In this document: piece by piece, positions 36,984 to 50,247 of the stretch
How positions within the stretch are numbered: position 1 is the first letter of the stretch
Layout: the number at the start of each line of letters is the position of its first letter
The notes under the pieces: model-generated
Told to the model about the DNA's origin: nothing
The model's input: only the letters and a program-made list of their open reading frames with translations
Databases searched by the model: none
Assembly (NCBI GenBank): GCA_015039315.1
Contig: WIDE01000061.1
Coordinates: 62,001 to 126,000 of the forward strand
Length of the DNA: 64,000 nt
Reading direction: 5' to 3'
Origin: Clavulina sp. PMI_390
Taxonomy: Eukaryota; Basidiomycota; Agaricomycetes; Cantharellales; Hydnaceae
Position numbers and translations under genes: made by a program

Positions 36984-37739
36984 CAGCAGTTCCCGAACAC
37001 TCACAATTTCTACTTCATTGGACATGGATTAATGAGAGCGTCCGGTAGCCATATTTAGCGGCGATGACGTCAGCGACCTGCCCTGGATGAAGGACGAGCT
37101 CGCTGAAATATCTATACTCGACTTTCTTAAGTTGCAATGCACACTGTGGGATTATGCCAGGCGCTATTATTAGCATGCCATCTGGTCGGTAAAGGGTACG
37201 CACTGGCAACTCTCGCGGTCGACCAAGTTACGGATGTAATGAACCACGCACTTTCAGAGCTCCACGAGCCACACAAGCGCTGGGATAGGAGGGTAGCTTG
37301 ATCCGGTGGAGTATTGTGGTTGTCATAAAGGTATCTCCCCCATTGAACAAAAGCCTACCGGTCGAGACAGGGGCGACGGATTTGCAGTGATGCGCGACCG
37401 CCACAATAGAAGCCAGTACATATGTGCCTCTCTGTTGATCACAATAACTCAACATGAAAAAGAACGTTTCAATCCTCGCTAACCGGTTCCCTGAGGGCGG
37501 TTACCTACCTAGCGACCCACAAGAAACCTATGCTCAGCGAGACTAGTCCTTTGGAGCCGTGCAAATTCCCACCTTCACGCATCTTCTTTCGAGATTGCTT
37601 TGTGAAATGATAACGAATGTCAATCGGAATAATGGGATGCACAAAACAGGAAGATTGGGATACTAGGGTTTATTTGTACTATACAGCTCTATTTTATGAT
37701 CACTATCTCTAGGGCAGCCACCAGTGGAGCTCCGAGAAA
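36984..37739. other. convergent intergenic region
   Basis: About 750 bp between the F-box gene and the 3' end of NmrA copy B; no supported feature. Confidence 0.5.
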
Positions 37740-39080
37740 TTAGTCGTACGTTCGGCTGGGATACTTGTCAAGATAGCTTAATATCAGCTTGGGGGCCGAC
37801 TGATGATCTTCGACTCCCTTGAGCAGAAGGCGAGTGCGACCATCACCTTTGAAATCCGTCTCCCGCATCCATTCCTCGAGCGTCTTCATCCGATGAATCT
37901 TGTTGATCCATTCCATATCTCGGGTGACGATGTTATCTCTCCATGTAGCAAAGAAGCCGCGCATGACGGTCTCCCACCTCTTGCTTTCGCTGTCAGGGAT
38001 ACCGAAGGAGATCGGTTGCTGGGGTCGATTCCACATGAGGAAGAAGTCGTCCATCGACATCGATTTATAGACTGCCGGCAGGCCAGTAACTTTCTTGAAG
38101 GTTCGGACCATTTCGGGATATGAGACGAATTGGCCAGCAACCTTGATGTGCTGGCCTGCAGTGGTTTCATGGTTGTCAAAGATGTATCGGCTCCACCACC
38201 CAAGATCGTCCAAGGCAATCAAGGCCCATTGTCCGGTTTCGGCACGCTCTTCGCCGAAAGGAGATGCCCAGACTCTTGTGCCGTCCTCCAGAACATCGAA
38301 AGGATGGATAACATGACGAAGCCTGATATTAACAGATCAGTGTCAGTCTCTCAAATTATTTGTGCTATCGGAGGTACGCACATCTCCATGTACGGAGCGT
38401 TGGTGTACGCAGTATATGTGGTGGCTTCTGGGTCCTCAGCACGATTAGGCAGCAATGAGAGATAGTCGGCAAAGCGTCCTTTTGTGTTGTAGTGATCAGC
38501 CTCATAGACTGGATCGTAGCCCTGCATAGAACGCCAATGGAATGCTCAATGAAATATCCATGAGACGAGAAAGTGAAAACTTACCCCCAACTTATAGGAG
38601 TAGTCAAGCGCAGACCAGACGAAGTGGCGAACTTTTTGGTAGTTGGCGATTTCCCACTGGGATGGTAGAGGTCGGTGAGTATGGCTCAACTGAGGGAGGT
38701 CTGCATGCAATATACTCACAATCTCAAATGCCGCCGTCAGCTCTTTCGCTCCTCCTACCGTGTAGGTGTCGGTGTTGACATATGCGCCGTATGCACCTTC
38801 GAAGAGTTTGTGGACAGTGGCGTGATCCATCCAACTCCCTATGCCAATGAGAATCGGGTGAGATGCGAAAAGAGGCTATAGCCCAGCGGAGGCACTAACC
38901 TTGAACGAGCTCAGCGCCAAGGGCCTCGAGCTCTTTGGCCCGACGATGATTGGGGTCTCGAGTCAGAGCGCGAACCTTCCATGGGGATGGGGTACCATCC
39001 TCAGAGGGGCGGAGCAAATGTTTAACGGTAGGGATGCCTTGGGCACCAGTGGCACCAATCACAGCGATGATCTTGGACAT
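37740..39080 (-). CDS. NmrA-like NAD(P)-binding oxidoreductase, copy B
   Basis: Paralog of the gene at 6807. Model complement(join(37740..38322,38382..38521,38585..38656,38720..38838,38900..39080)), 364 aa. The nucleotide-binding start is KIIAVIGATGAQGIPTVKHL; later blocks include FEGAYGAYVNTDTYTVGG, VRHFVWSALDYSYKLG, ALDDLGWWSRYIFDN and KYPSRTYD. Exon lengths are identical to copy A. It sits between the FMO genes and the hydrolase and could be a cluster reductase or a redox-sensing regulator. The two copies clearly come from one duplication and differ at many sites. Confidence 0.88.
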
Positions 39081-39142
39081 TATTGTGAAAGGGAAGAGTC
39101 TGAGAGGGTAAAGAAGCTAGGTGAGTTCGAGAAGAGCGTGGG

Positions 39143-39148
39143 TTATAA
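39143..39148 (-). promoter_or_regulatory. TATA-like element of NmrA copy B
   Basis: TTATAA 63-68 bp upstream of the start codon, the counterpart of the element at 8187 in copy A. Confidence 0.4.
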
Positions 39149-40975
39149 ACATTTCTGCCTCTATCATTGTGTCACAAGCTCGAATTAAGTGGATAACTCG
39201 AAAAAAGTATAGTGCGCAGCAGGAGGTACTTTGACATGCTGATGAAAGGTATGTGACTTAGTGGGACATTGCCGTGAATGAAGCCCGATCAGTGGATTTG
39301 CGTTCCACTTTCCTGAAGTAGATTCGCCCCTTATACGAGGGTCACATCGGGAGCAACTACCTTATCCGATCCTGTCTACTTGGGCCAGATGTTGGAACGC
39401 AGAGCACTAGAAAACAGTCAGAATTAGAATCATTTGAACGGATTCCCCAAACCCCCAGGATGTTGCTTGTCGAAGAAAACACGGCACCCACAGTAATGCT
39501 CCGCACTCCGAGACGTAAGCTGTGATTGGAACGGCTAAAATAATCACCACGGACCGATGGCTTGAATCTGCGCCAAGCATTGTACAACGATCAAGGTGCC
39601 ACACCAGATGATCCCGGCGCGGAATTCTGAAGAAATTAGCCCAGCGCGAAAACGCCACGGCATGTTGCTCACTCGAGGAGCTACGACCCGTGTGCGGCAT
39701 GCAAGCATCAGTAAACTTGAACAAACATCATCTCGATGGACCATATCGGAAACCTCGGAAACCGAGTTTGTTTCGGACTTTGTGCCCCCGGGACCTGTCA
39801 ACTTCTATGAAACGTTCATTCTGTCTCCACCCCGCTGATGTCTTGGTTGCTTAAATAGGACTTCACCGAGAACCATGAACGAGATCGAGATCCTATTCGG
39901 ACGGCATGTACTAGCACTACCAAATCAACAAAACTCCGTACTCTTCCGCCACATAAAGCATCCGAGGTGCTCACACAATCTATCATCGATATTATCATAT
40001 CCCGTTTCATTGCTCTCAAAATTTCCAAGCGTGGTTACTCGCTCCTCTCCTCACTGGCGGCGTAATTTGTCTCTTAATCTGTATGATAAAATCACTCAAA
40101 AGAGGTTATTCTGGAAAGCGAAACCCTGTGATATCCTGATTATCAGTGCCTGGTGAACTGGGCAAGCTCCGAGTAGCCACAATTAGCAGGCAATTCAAGT
40201 TGTAGTAGCATTGGCGCTGGGCAATCGAAGTTTGGCGGTTTTTAATACATTTTAGTGAGTCGAGAAGCTCATCAAACGCCATTAAGCTACTCCCAGCCCT
40301 CGACTACAGGGTTCACTTATGGCCCTCACTTCAATAATGCTAATCAGCTTGTCACTTGATTTTCTGGAATACTTCTCAAAGTTCGGCCTCGGTCCGAGGG
40401 CCAGAATCTACTAATGAGTCAGTCAATCATGGGTTGTATTTGACCTTGCGGGTGAATCTTTCTAGAGAGAATGAATATTGAGCGCCACTTCCAACCCCTC
40501 CGGCACTCAACATTGACGTGGTGTATGCAGAAACTTGCAGCCCGCGAACTTTTTTTTTGGCCTTATCTCTTTCTATATGTCCCTCTCGAAGCGTACTTCA
40601 CTCTCTGCCTGGAAGAATTTGGCAGGCCACTTTTGAATGTGCCTTAATAGGCAGCAAGGTGGAGTTACAGGAAGCCCACTTTGTGCTTCTTCAACTGGCA
40701 AGTTGATCCGGTTAATTATCACCAGGTAACGCGAGATTCAAGCTTCAGCTCTAACTGGGCCACGTCCATAGTAATGATATAATGAAAACTACGGGCGGCC
40801 TTTTTACGCCGACAACTTTTCTGTGTTCCCCCTTCCCGTCCTTCTTGCTTGGCATTAAGAATCATCGTACCCCTCATATAAGCAGTCGACTCACAAGGTC
40901 ATATCACGAGTCATACAAGGCTCTCTCTGAAACAGTCATCGAAAGCTTTGATTAGAACCGGTGCTTGTGGCTAAG

Positions 40976-40994
40976 CGGCTCGGGCCCCGAGCCG
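40976..40994. repeat. perfect GC palindrome
   Basis: Inverted repeat CGGCTCGGG / CCCGAGCCG with nine-base arms and one base between them. CGG and CCG ends resemble Zn2Cys6 binding half-sites, but no function can be shown from sequence. Confidence 0.7.
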
Positions 40995-41368
40995 GGCCCG
41001 TCAGCGTGCCATGTGTAACTGTTACGATGCGTGAGATGACGGCTCCTAGAAGTTAGTTGGACACAAGCCCAGTATTATCGAGCCAAGACTCTGGGTTGGG
41101 CTATGATGGCGACTGAATTAGGCGCATCGAGAGTGGATCTGCCAAAATGAAACATAAAGCCGCGGCATCCACAGGCTCTGTATTGGCTCCGAGAACCAGG
41201 TGCCCCAGCGCAACTTCGGTGTTAAACAACGACGGCGAGCAAATGACATGGGGTTACGCCTAGATAGGCTAGCGAACAATATCGGATACCAGGATGTCAA
41301 ATCAAATGATACGAGTACACGAAGGGGTTGTACCAAATGGTGCCGACGACACAAACTCGGGAGTCTCC

Positions 41369-42658
41369 TCAGATCTCTTTGATCTGGTGGAAACTTTCGC
41401 CATTCTTCAGAATTGCCTCAACAACCATATCCGCCGCGATCGTACATTCCGGAGTAGCCCCAAGGGCAGCAGGGAAGATGTGGAACTGCTTCCCTCCAAC
41501 AATATAGGTTACGTCAACCCCCGCTGCAGCCAGCAACCCGACGTATGAATCCGCCTCGGGAAAGAGAATATCCCACTCTCCATTGGCAATGATAAGCTTC
41601 GTGCCCGCCTCTCGGAAGATCGCGGGATCTCCTGCCGCCGGGGAAAAACAAGGGTTGGAGCTGAATTCCGTGGGAAGAGGAACGGTGTGGATTTGGCCCG
41701 CTAATATGGTCTCTGGAGGGACCGGAACACCCGCATATACGCGGATCGTCATAAAGACAAACTGCGTCGTTAGCCAAATGTCGTATGGCTCAATAAGTTT
41801 CATTTCCGCAGATTTGCGGTATAGCAGGTCGAAAGCAGGTGAAATAGCGACAAGTTGATGAGGTAGGGGGAGTTTCAGAGCGTGCAGCTCATGGGCTAGT
41901 CCGTGGCAAATAACCGCGCCTGCACTACGCGCCGTCAAACTTCTTTCAGCCACCAGAACGGGAGAACTATTGAGCCATGGAATAGATAGTTACCTGTCAC
42001 CGGCAAGGATCACCTCTTTATCACCAGCGCGCGCGACAAAATCCTTGTAGATGCTCAGCAGCTGTGGGCGCCACTCGGGACCAGGATTATTCGGCCCCAA
42101 AGGGTACGGCACCATGACCACCTCAGCGTTAAGCCAACGCGAAAGGTAGCCGACAAATGCCCAGTGCCAGTTGATACTGTGAATTAAAATTTTCGAGATA
42201 AGTGGTCAGAGCTCAACCAAATGATTTACTGAGGCATACATCGGAGGGTGCATAAATCCGGATCCATGGAGGTAGAATATCGTCCTCCGAATCGCGCTTG
42301 GATCATTTGAGGCAGTAGGAGGCGACACAATCGTCATCACCCAGCCCGATTCCTCATGCTTCCACTGCTCAAAGCTCCGCTCTTGCCCGCTCTCCAGCAT
42401 CCTATTCACCGCCGCTGGAGGAGGGAAGTCCCAAACTTGTGGACCTTTCGGTAAGATGATTCGGGGCCATGGAGGAATAATAGGTTTTCCGACTAGGCGG
42501 CGGAATAGACCGGAAACGCGTCTCTGAAGCTGAAGATGGAACTTTTGGAAACGCCAGGCCCACCAGAAGAAGACCGCTTTCCATGATTTCCGCGGAATAT
42601 AGACGCGTTTGACGGTGCCAGTGACACTTGGCAGAAACAGTGAGTTAGTCACTGTCAT
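41369..42658 (-). CDS. alpha/beta hydrolase, hormone-sensitive-lipase-like
   Basis: Serine hydrolase of the alpha/beta-hydrolase-3 (HSL) type: esterase or lipase activity on a small ester or amide. Model complement(join(41369..41924,41994..42176,42240..42658)), 385 aa. Oxyanion motif is HGSGF (the usual HGGGF with one G to S change). The nucleophile lies in G-D-S-A-G, with the serine codon split across the last intron; acid and histidine candidates are in NGEWDILFP and KQFHIFP. An aromatic-rich hydrophobic segment near the N-terminus (KAVFFWWAWRF) may bind membrane. It is divergent from FMO B, which suggests a tailoring or detoxifying role in the same pathway. Confidence 0.87.
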
Positions 42659-44424
42659 CGGGCTACCGTGGCCGTAGCAAGTTTAATATGGCTCCAATTA
42701 ATACTCTGGAACTTGGAAGACTCCAGCTGTCAGAACAGGAACAGGGGTACTTAGGTCGACGAAGGGGTCCTGAGGGGAATGGAGATCGATCGTGCGGCGA
42801 GTTGCTACTGCCGAGTACCGGGGACGGCATACTCCGGAATTCATGAAGGTAAGAGAACATAGCCAAGAAGCCATAGTACTTTGGTCAGATGATGTTGAGG
42901 GATCAGACGAACTCTTAGAAATGATTGCGACCAGTGATACGAAGTAGCTCCGAAAGTGAGACGTAATACGCAATTGAGACCTTGAGAAGATGGATCGATG
43001 CACTTATTCAATCTCTTTAGCTGTTATCGAAGTCTTCAGCGATGTCGAGGTGCATCGATTGACAGTGGATTCCGCGAGTCAAGCCAGGATCATAGCCTCA
43101 GTAGACCGCACGACATCGGAGAGTAATGACACTCGGCCATCAGCATAGCATAGAGAGTGTGTCGTAAGCTTAATCTAGCTATGCTCTTGGGTGTACCGTA
43201 CTGTTGGTTTCCAGTAAGAGGAAGAGCATTGGTGCCCATGTGACCACTCCGTCACCATGTCGACCGGAAGTCCGAACTCGCAAGCCGTCACCGAAAGCTG
43301 AGGAGTCAATATCCATGACGGCCTCGGAAATTGGTTACCTGACCCTTGGCTTCAGGATCAAACGTGGGCCGACTCCCCCAATCTCACAAGGCCTCCTGAT
43401 CCGGTATCAGCCTCTGACAGCTCCAAACGTATCAGTAATTCACGTCCCGTTCATGTACCGAGGACATACCAGATGCAACACTTCCTTCATCTTGCTCTTC
43501 TTCCGTTTCAATTGACCCCTCGGCCCCAGTTAGAGTGTGTTTCTTGTTGAGCCAATCTCATCGAGATCTCCGCGGAGTGAACGCCACAGTCTATTCTGCC
43601 CAGTCTTGTTGGTGTGAGCCCCAGACTAATGAAAAGCTCTCGAAACATTCCAAGAGCAAGTTCTCCCTACAGGTGACAACGCCAAAAGGTAGCGGTGACC
43701 GAGGAGGGCTTGCCAATCACGCGCTGGAAGAGTCTGATCCGACGCAGCACATAAAATTGACAGTTAGGAGAGGATTTCGATTCATATTTAGCACCCTTCG
43801 CGTCGGTGAAAATGAAGCTTGTTCACATGATGCGGGCGCAAAAAGTTTTATCGTAGCCATCTACTCCCCTCGATCCAGGATTGTCATGATGCTCTTCAGA
43901 TGATTGAAGCATGATCTCATATGATACTATCCCGTAAAAACCCGCTCCTGCAGCTCGAAGGGAGCGGAGAGCTACGCCCAATGCTGAGGACACTTTGTTC
44001 AAGAAAAAGCTTCCACTGCGAAAGGATCGCTTCGGCCAGTGATGGGGGTGAGATACATCAGCTGCAAAAGGGAGACCAACGAGCGGAGGTTAAACATTCT
44101 CCAGAAGAGAAGGTCTGCTGGACAACCGCCGATATTGTACTCTGGAAGGACATGAGAGTGGCGTCACTACTATGACAGTCGATGGGAAGCTGCTGAGCCC
44201 ACAGCATCAGGAAAGAGCCACGGTGTCAGAAAGAAGTAACATTACTATAGAGTACGCCTTGTCGCGCTCTCTACGAACAATGGCAAAGGTTCAACGATAA
44301 CTGGGATGATCGTTTCTTCCCGCCATGTAGAGGGACGCGTGGGAATCAGTCTGCAATAAGTCTCACGGTGTGTTTGCGAGCTCGGAACCAATTTGCCCCA
44401 CGAACGGCGCACCGTCGCGACCGA
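42659..44424. promoter_or_regulatory. divergent intergenic region, hydrolase / FMO B
   Basis: About 1.77 kb between two outward-facing start codons. Several open frames occur on both strands but none has a recognisable domain or splice pattern. Confidence 0.35.
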
Positions 44425-46971
44425 ATGCTCTTCTGGATCGTCGTCGTTGCCCTTTTTACTTCATCGACCACCGCCGAGCAACACCCCCTCGGCCTCGGCA
44501 ACGACGCCTTCGGTGACGGCGCCCAGCATCGATACTACAAATTCCCTCATGACATCAAGAGGGTCGCGGTCATAGGTGCTGGCCCGTCAGGTCTGCAAGC
44601 GGCCTCTGCACTTCTTGACGAGGGACTCGAGGTGAGGCTGTTTGAGAGACAAGATCAGCCAGGAGGGAACTGGTACTATCAAGATGCACAACCGATCGAG
44701 TTATCACCTCGGTAAGTCAGAGAAACACCATAGACTTCCGATGATCGCGAGTCGGCTGATGCTATTCCAACATGCGATGGAACGACTTTAGGAAACATCG
44801 AAGCCTGTATAAGTCTTTCAACAACCCGACACACAAAATCCCATCGGTGCAATATTACAATGACGGGGCGGAGGGTGTCTCAAACTCATGGCGGATACGA
44901 GAGCACACCAACCCTAGTCCCATCTGGAACAATCTTACCACTATCATTCCACCAGTGAGCAAGCCCCTTCTTTGTTCGTCGAGGCAGCCGTCACCACGTT
45001 GCTCACTTCCTCGCAATAGTTCATGATGACCCTTCCCAATACCGAATACCCCCCTACTGTGGTGAGTGTGCCGCTTGGTGGTTGCTTGGTGGTTTCTGAC
45101 TGGTACACATGCAGCCGTGGCGTGTCCCCCAAGTTCATATTGGGCGACATGTCCGACAATTCGCATCAGCCCACAGCCTGTCCCCAAATGACGAGCAATC
45201 TGCGCATATCATCTCCTACTCCACGCGTATCGAGCACGTCCACAAGACTCCGTCGACAGGGAAGTGGACCCTTACCTTGCGCAAGCTTGAGCAGCTCCGC
45301 TACAACCGTACAACGGGAGAGCCGCTGGGTCCTGGAGGTGAAGTTCGTGAGGAGTGGTGGACCGAGGATTTCGATGCTATAGTCGACGCGGCTGGCCCAT
45401 TCGATGGCCCGTTCGTCCCAACCTCTATCGAAGGCTTGCATGATTGGATGGAGGACTATCCGCATTGTATTTGGCACTCTCGGAATTATCGACGACCTGA
45501 CCAGTTCCAGGGCAAGGTAGGCAAAGGCATACACTGGCTTACTGCGCATAATTCCATCGATCCGTTCTATCCTCTTGTGCAGAACGTATTGATAATTGGG
45601 GGAGGACTGTCAGCCCTGGGGATCTCAAAAGACCTGGCCGAAGGTGGTGCGTTGGTTTCAGTCTCGACTCGAGTGAGTGTATCATCCGCCCCATTGCTTG
45701 ATGCCGTCTTCAACCGCATTTTATTCACGGTGTGACTTTTGCGCTCCAGGATAACGCAATGAGCCCCGTGCAACAAGGAATACTCCCACTACTCCATAAA
45801 AATGTCACAAAGCTCCCCGAAATCCACTCATTCTTTCCTCTTGAGCCTACCCCAGAGCCTTCGTGTGATGAACTGGGAGAGCTTAGGATCATGTTAGCGA
45901 ACGGTACGGTCCTAAGCGGATATGATTATGTGCGCCATCTTCTACCCCGCTTGAGCTGTGCATCGACTTATATTCACTTCACATTATTCAGATTGTCCTG
46001 GCCACCGGTTATCGTACATCACATCCGTTCTTGTCTGACTATCATAATAGGTCAGTCATCTTTGTGCCGATGCTTTACCTTTGGCATCGTGCTGACCATC
46101 ACTCAAACCAATGTCGCATCATACAGTACGATAAAGGGCCGAGAAGAACCGGATGTCCAAGTTGCCCCCATTATTACAGATGGCACCCATCTTCGCTCGC
46201 TTCATTGGACTGGTCACTATATCAATGATCCTACCCTCGCCATTGCTCGCTGTAAGCTTACCAATATCTCTTCCATTTCAAAAGCCGCACACCTTTCCCA
46301 ATCCCATACGCTAATCTGCGATTATATTTATACAGTTACTCCATGGACGATTGGACGATACTCTTCGCTCGGCTTCGCTCGCGTTTGGAGTGGACGCGCA
46401 AGGCTGCCAAGTGTAGAGCAAATGTGGGCAGAATACCCTGGGGCTGGAAAGGAGCTTCTGGATCCCGTTGGCTTTGGGGAATGTGAGTTGCGTTCATGTA
46501 CAAAGTCAAGCTGGCAACTCAACCCCCTCCTTCGTAATGCGCGGTGTATGGTAGGGTGTTCGAGATTGTTCATTACATGGCTGAACACTGAGGCGCTTGA
46601 GTTCGGCGGGCGGTTCGTTGATTCACTTCCGCGGTATGTCATTCGTCTATGTACCTTGCACCTATATTCATCTAATCTGCTTGTACGTGGCTCATCTCGT
46701 ATTCTTCGATAGACATCACTATGATCTAGCCTACTTTGGTGCAGGCGAATGGCGTAACGATAAATTTATCAACCTGAAATTCCTCCTAAGCCTTGAAGAC
46801 ACCCCACAATCCCAGTGGCCAACTCGAAACGGGCGAGAACAAGAGGAGTGGATGAGTGGTGACCTGGATCGGTTGCTCAACCTGGATGTTACATTGGGGG
46901 CGGCTGAATGGCCATCCGAGATCCCCATGGTTAATGACGAGACATGGAGGGAGTGGAATCTTGAGTGGTGA
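44425..46971 (+). CDS. flavin-containing monooxygenase B
   Basis: Paralog of FMO A in inverted orientation. Model join(44425..44711,44792..44954,45020..45061,45115..45516,45583..45672,45750..45929,45992..46050,46127..46251,46336..46482,46555..46633,46713..46971), 610 aa. Exons of 42, 90, 180, 59, 125, 147 and 79 nt are the same length as in FMO A, and all ten intron phases match. N-terminal hydrophobic segment (LFWIVVVALFTS), FAD motif VAVIGAGPSGLQAA (51-56 core), FMO-like HSRNYRRPDQF, NVLIIGGGLSALGIS and IVLATGYR. At the place where FMO A has VVATGDFD, copy B reads VDAAGPFD, so the ATG-type loop is altered. Start chosen at the ATG before the signal-like segment. Confidence 0.9.
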
Positions 46972-49900
46972 ACACTCAACCTTCATTCACGATGGTTTGC
47001 GTTACCAGACGACTGGTATTTTGCTGTTACCCACTGAGATCACTGGTATTCAAACGTTGCATAAATGCCCTTTTCATCGTTGAGCATTATCATGGCATCC
47101 TGAATGGTGAAAACGGTTCCTTGTGCGTCAACCTGGCGAGCATAAGCTGCCTGGACATCGTACAAGTCCCTTGGCAAATCTAAGCTCCCCTTCAAGGACA
47201 TTGAGGGCTCCTGGATCACTCCCCTGCAATGATATGTGACTTCTAACTGCGCAAGGGCCTGGGATAGTCGATCGCGAGTGACTTCATCCTGTTTCGGTAA
47301 ATGATGGAGGTGCATGACTGCCTCATGGAGGATGTGTATAGATTCATCGTCATGCAAAGCGGTCTGATGGAGGGCAGAGCCTAGTTTCGCGAGACGAAGC
47401 CCGAATTCGCGGTGTTTGGCATTCGGAGCGCGCATGTATTCCGTTCGAGCGTGGGGGAGGGCAAGTTTGTAGTACTTGAAAGCTTCCTCGGCCCGTCCTT
47501 GCATCTCGAAAACTGATGCCAATAGCGAGAATATCAAAGCACCATAACCGCTGGCATGCTGTGGGTGGGCATCCAACATGGGGCGCATGATCTCAATGCA
47601 TTCATGTAGAATCTCCTCGGCAAGAATATACTGCTTGTGTAAAATCAACCCTTTCGTCATGTGGATGAAGGCCTGCGCTACACCGGGCATTGCAGGCTTG
47701 GTGGGGTTGAATTCTTCAATCGGAAGCCGTTGAAGCAGGAAGCGGACTTCTTCAAACACCGTGACTGCCGCAGAGAAATGTCTTTTCTCGCTGAGCATTG
47801 CACCATATTTCAAGAGGATTCCTGAGAGCCGCCGCTCGCGGGCTCCAGAATAATGAACTTTTAGCCGAAATGTTTGGGATATGCCCACTAGCGTCTCGGC
47901 AGCATACTCAAACCGATTGAGACGCAGTAAAGACTGGCTAAGCAACTCAAACGATGGGATGAAGACAGGCTCATCAGCCAGTTTTCCGGCTTTCGGTTTC
48001 TCTAGATTGAAGCCGATGGACTCTCGAAGGTTTTCTGTGGCTGTATCATACCGACGAGCCACGTAGTGGCACAGGCCTAGGTTGAAGAGCAATTTCGCCA
48101 TTTGGACAGTGTGGTTTCCATCCAGATGGTGGAACGCTTCCTTACGATCGACCAGCGCGTGCTGAAACCGCACAAGCGCGTCGCTGAAGTCCCCACCTTT
48201 CAACAATGCTAGCCCCCAATCTTCTAGATTGTCTATGTGCCTCGCTCGGAAGTCCCAAGGTAATTGCCGGAAGAGGTCATAGTACCTAGGCGAGGCTTCA
48301 GCAAAGATAGAGGCGGCCTCGGAGTTTGCGCCCTCGGCGCATAGGATACGCCCTAGACACGTCGATATTGTCACGTGGAGGGAGAAGGATTGATCGCAAT
48401 CGTCGCGTCTCTTCTGCACTTGACGCTCTATCGCCAAACTCCGCCGAAGTGCTGAAATAGCTTCAGCATTTTTTGGGTCGGATTCATGGAGTACACGGCC
48501 TAGACGGTATAGGACCTCCGCAATGCGAGTATTGATGGTGCCTTCGCTACTATCCCAGTCCTCGGCCTGCTCATATAACACCAGAGCCTCCCGATACGTC
48601 GAAATAGCTTCGTTACGCTCCGTAGAAGTCTCAAGCATTGTTCCAAGCTTGACAAAGTGGGGAGCCGTGACGAGGGAAATACGTGTGATCAAAGCCTGAG
48701 AAGTCTTGTGCAATCTCTTGGAGGTAGGCACATGATCAGCACTGGACCGATGTAATAACTCCCGTGCAATAGAAACAAGACGCTTCAGTACGATGATAGA
48801 AGCATCAAATAACTCATCGCGTTCCAAATCTTCTACAACAACTCCGAGAGCTTGAGTGGCTGCCAATCCAGAATCAATGGATGCCTCCTGAGGGAACTCG
48901 CGGTCGCTAATCCATGGATTTCGATTGAGCTTTCGATGATGTCAGGTTAGCCGACCAAACCAGATCCATGAATGTTCAGTGAACTTACCGAGTTAAACGG
49001 AACCCGAAACCTGGGGCTTCCGCTCACACGAACTTTTGACACTAGGTCCAATAGCTAGGTTAGGAATGAGAGGGATTTCTTAGATGCTGCATATTGAATC
49101 CATCAATGACCGACGTACTTTCAAGTATTTTGGAATGTGATACACGGCCTGGAGTCGATCCCACACGCGGGAGCGGACATGTCGTGCAGTATTTCCCCAC
49201 TTGGGGCTTCCGTCAATGAACGAGCCTACAGCCTGACCTTCAAGATGTTGTTGAATCAATGAAACGAAAAACCAGCAGTTTGCCTACCATAGCGGAAGAA
49301 GGAATGTAAATATCCTTCGTGAAGATAATGCCTAAGGGAATACATACCGGCCACAGTTCATATTGCACCAGTTCTTCATTGACAATTACTAGGAGATGTT
49401 TAAGGTCATCAAGAGTAGTCCTTCTCTCAAAGGTCTGCCTGTTCTCCTGCAACGAGCCTTCGATTAAGGAATGTTTCTCCATTGACACAATCACCTAAGG
49501 AACCATCAATACCTGTCACAACGTTAAGCTTGCGAATAATGGGATCCTCACAGTATCATTTGCCGGAGTGGAGCCCGCAGCAAATACAAAGCTGAAGATG
49601 TTAAAGCCGTCTTGTGGTCTCCGATCAAATCGAAGCCATATTATAGGTTTGGCCGGACGGTGGAGCTCTATTAGAAGAAAGCGATGGGTGATTCCCATAT
49701 GGGTCCGCTTGTACGCTTCTGAAGAAGCTAGTTGTGTTTCCTGGAGGCTCGGATGATGCTCAATAAGGGAGATGAAGTTTGTCAATGGAAGTGAGACCCC
49801 CGCGACGGAGGTGACACTCCAAGTCGATGCCAAAGATTGGATCGTCGCTGTGCGACGGAGCTCAAAATAGAGCTGCAGAGTATTGGATGACAGTTCGTCC

Positions 49901-50247
49901 GGCGATAGAGATAATGGTTCATCGAGATTGTCGTGTGCACCCAGGAGGAAGTCCGACTATGGTGCGATAGATCTATGTGAATATGAGGTTACTCCATATC
50001 TGTTTTTGAACCCACTATGGCTTCCGTTCGGTCGTCTTCTGATGGTGGTGGCAGCACGGAGACTTTTGAATCTGGTGAATTGGTAGAAGACGAGTGGATA
50101 ACGTCGGCCCTGAAAGATATGGGAAGTCGCGCTGACTGCCAAGCTGATGAGCCAATGAGCCGAGAAAGACGATTTTGGACGATGTTCTGTGTTCTCAATT
50201 AGTTCGCAGAATGCATATTAAGAGTAATACCGCGCCGAAAACATACT

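Larger units (their letters stand above)
39081..41368. other. long gene-free stretch
   Basis: About 2.3 kb without a supported gene. Contains the TATA-like element of NmrA copy B at its left end and a perfect palindrome at 40976-40994. Open frames (for example 39875-40156) are short and show no domain. Confidence 0.5.

Noticed and set aside
39875..40156. Plus-strand frame of 93 codons
   Set aside because: No recognisable domain, no splice partners and unremarkable composition.
43204..44175. Several plus-strand frames between hydrolase and FMO B
   Set aside because: Each is short, in a different frame, and without conserved motifs or convincing splice sites; treated as promoter region.
50017..50202. 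Plus-strand frame beginning MASVRSSSDG
   Set aside because: It lies exactly antisense to TPR exon 2, whose frame joins in phase with both neighbours; the plus-strand reading has no independent support.
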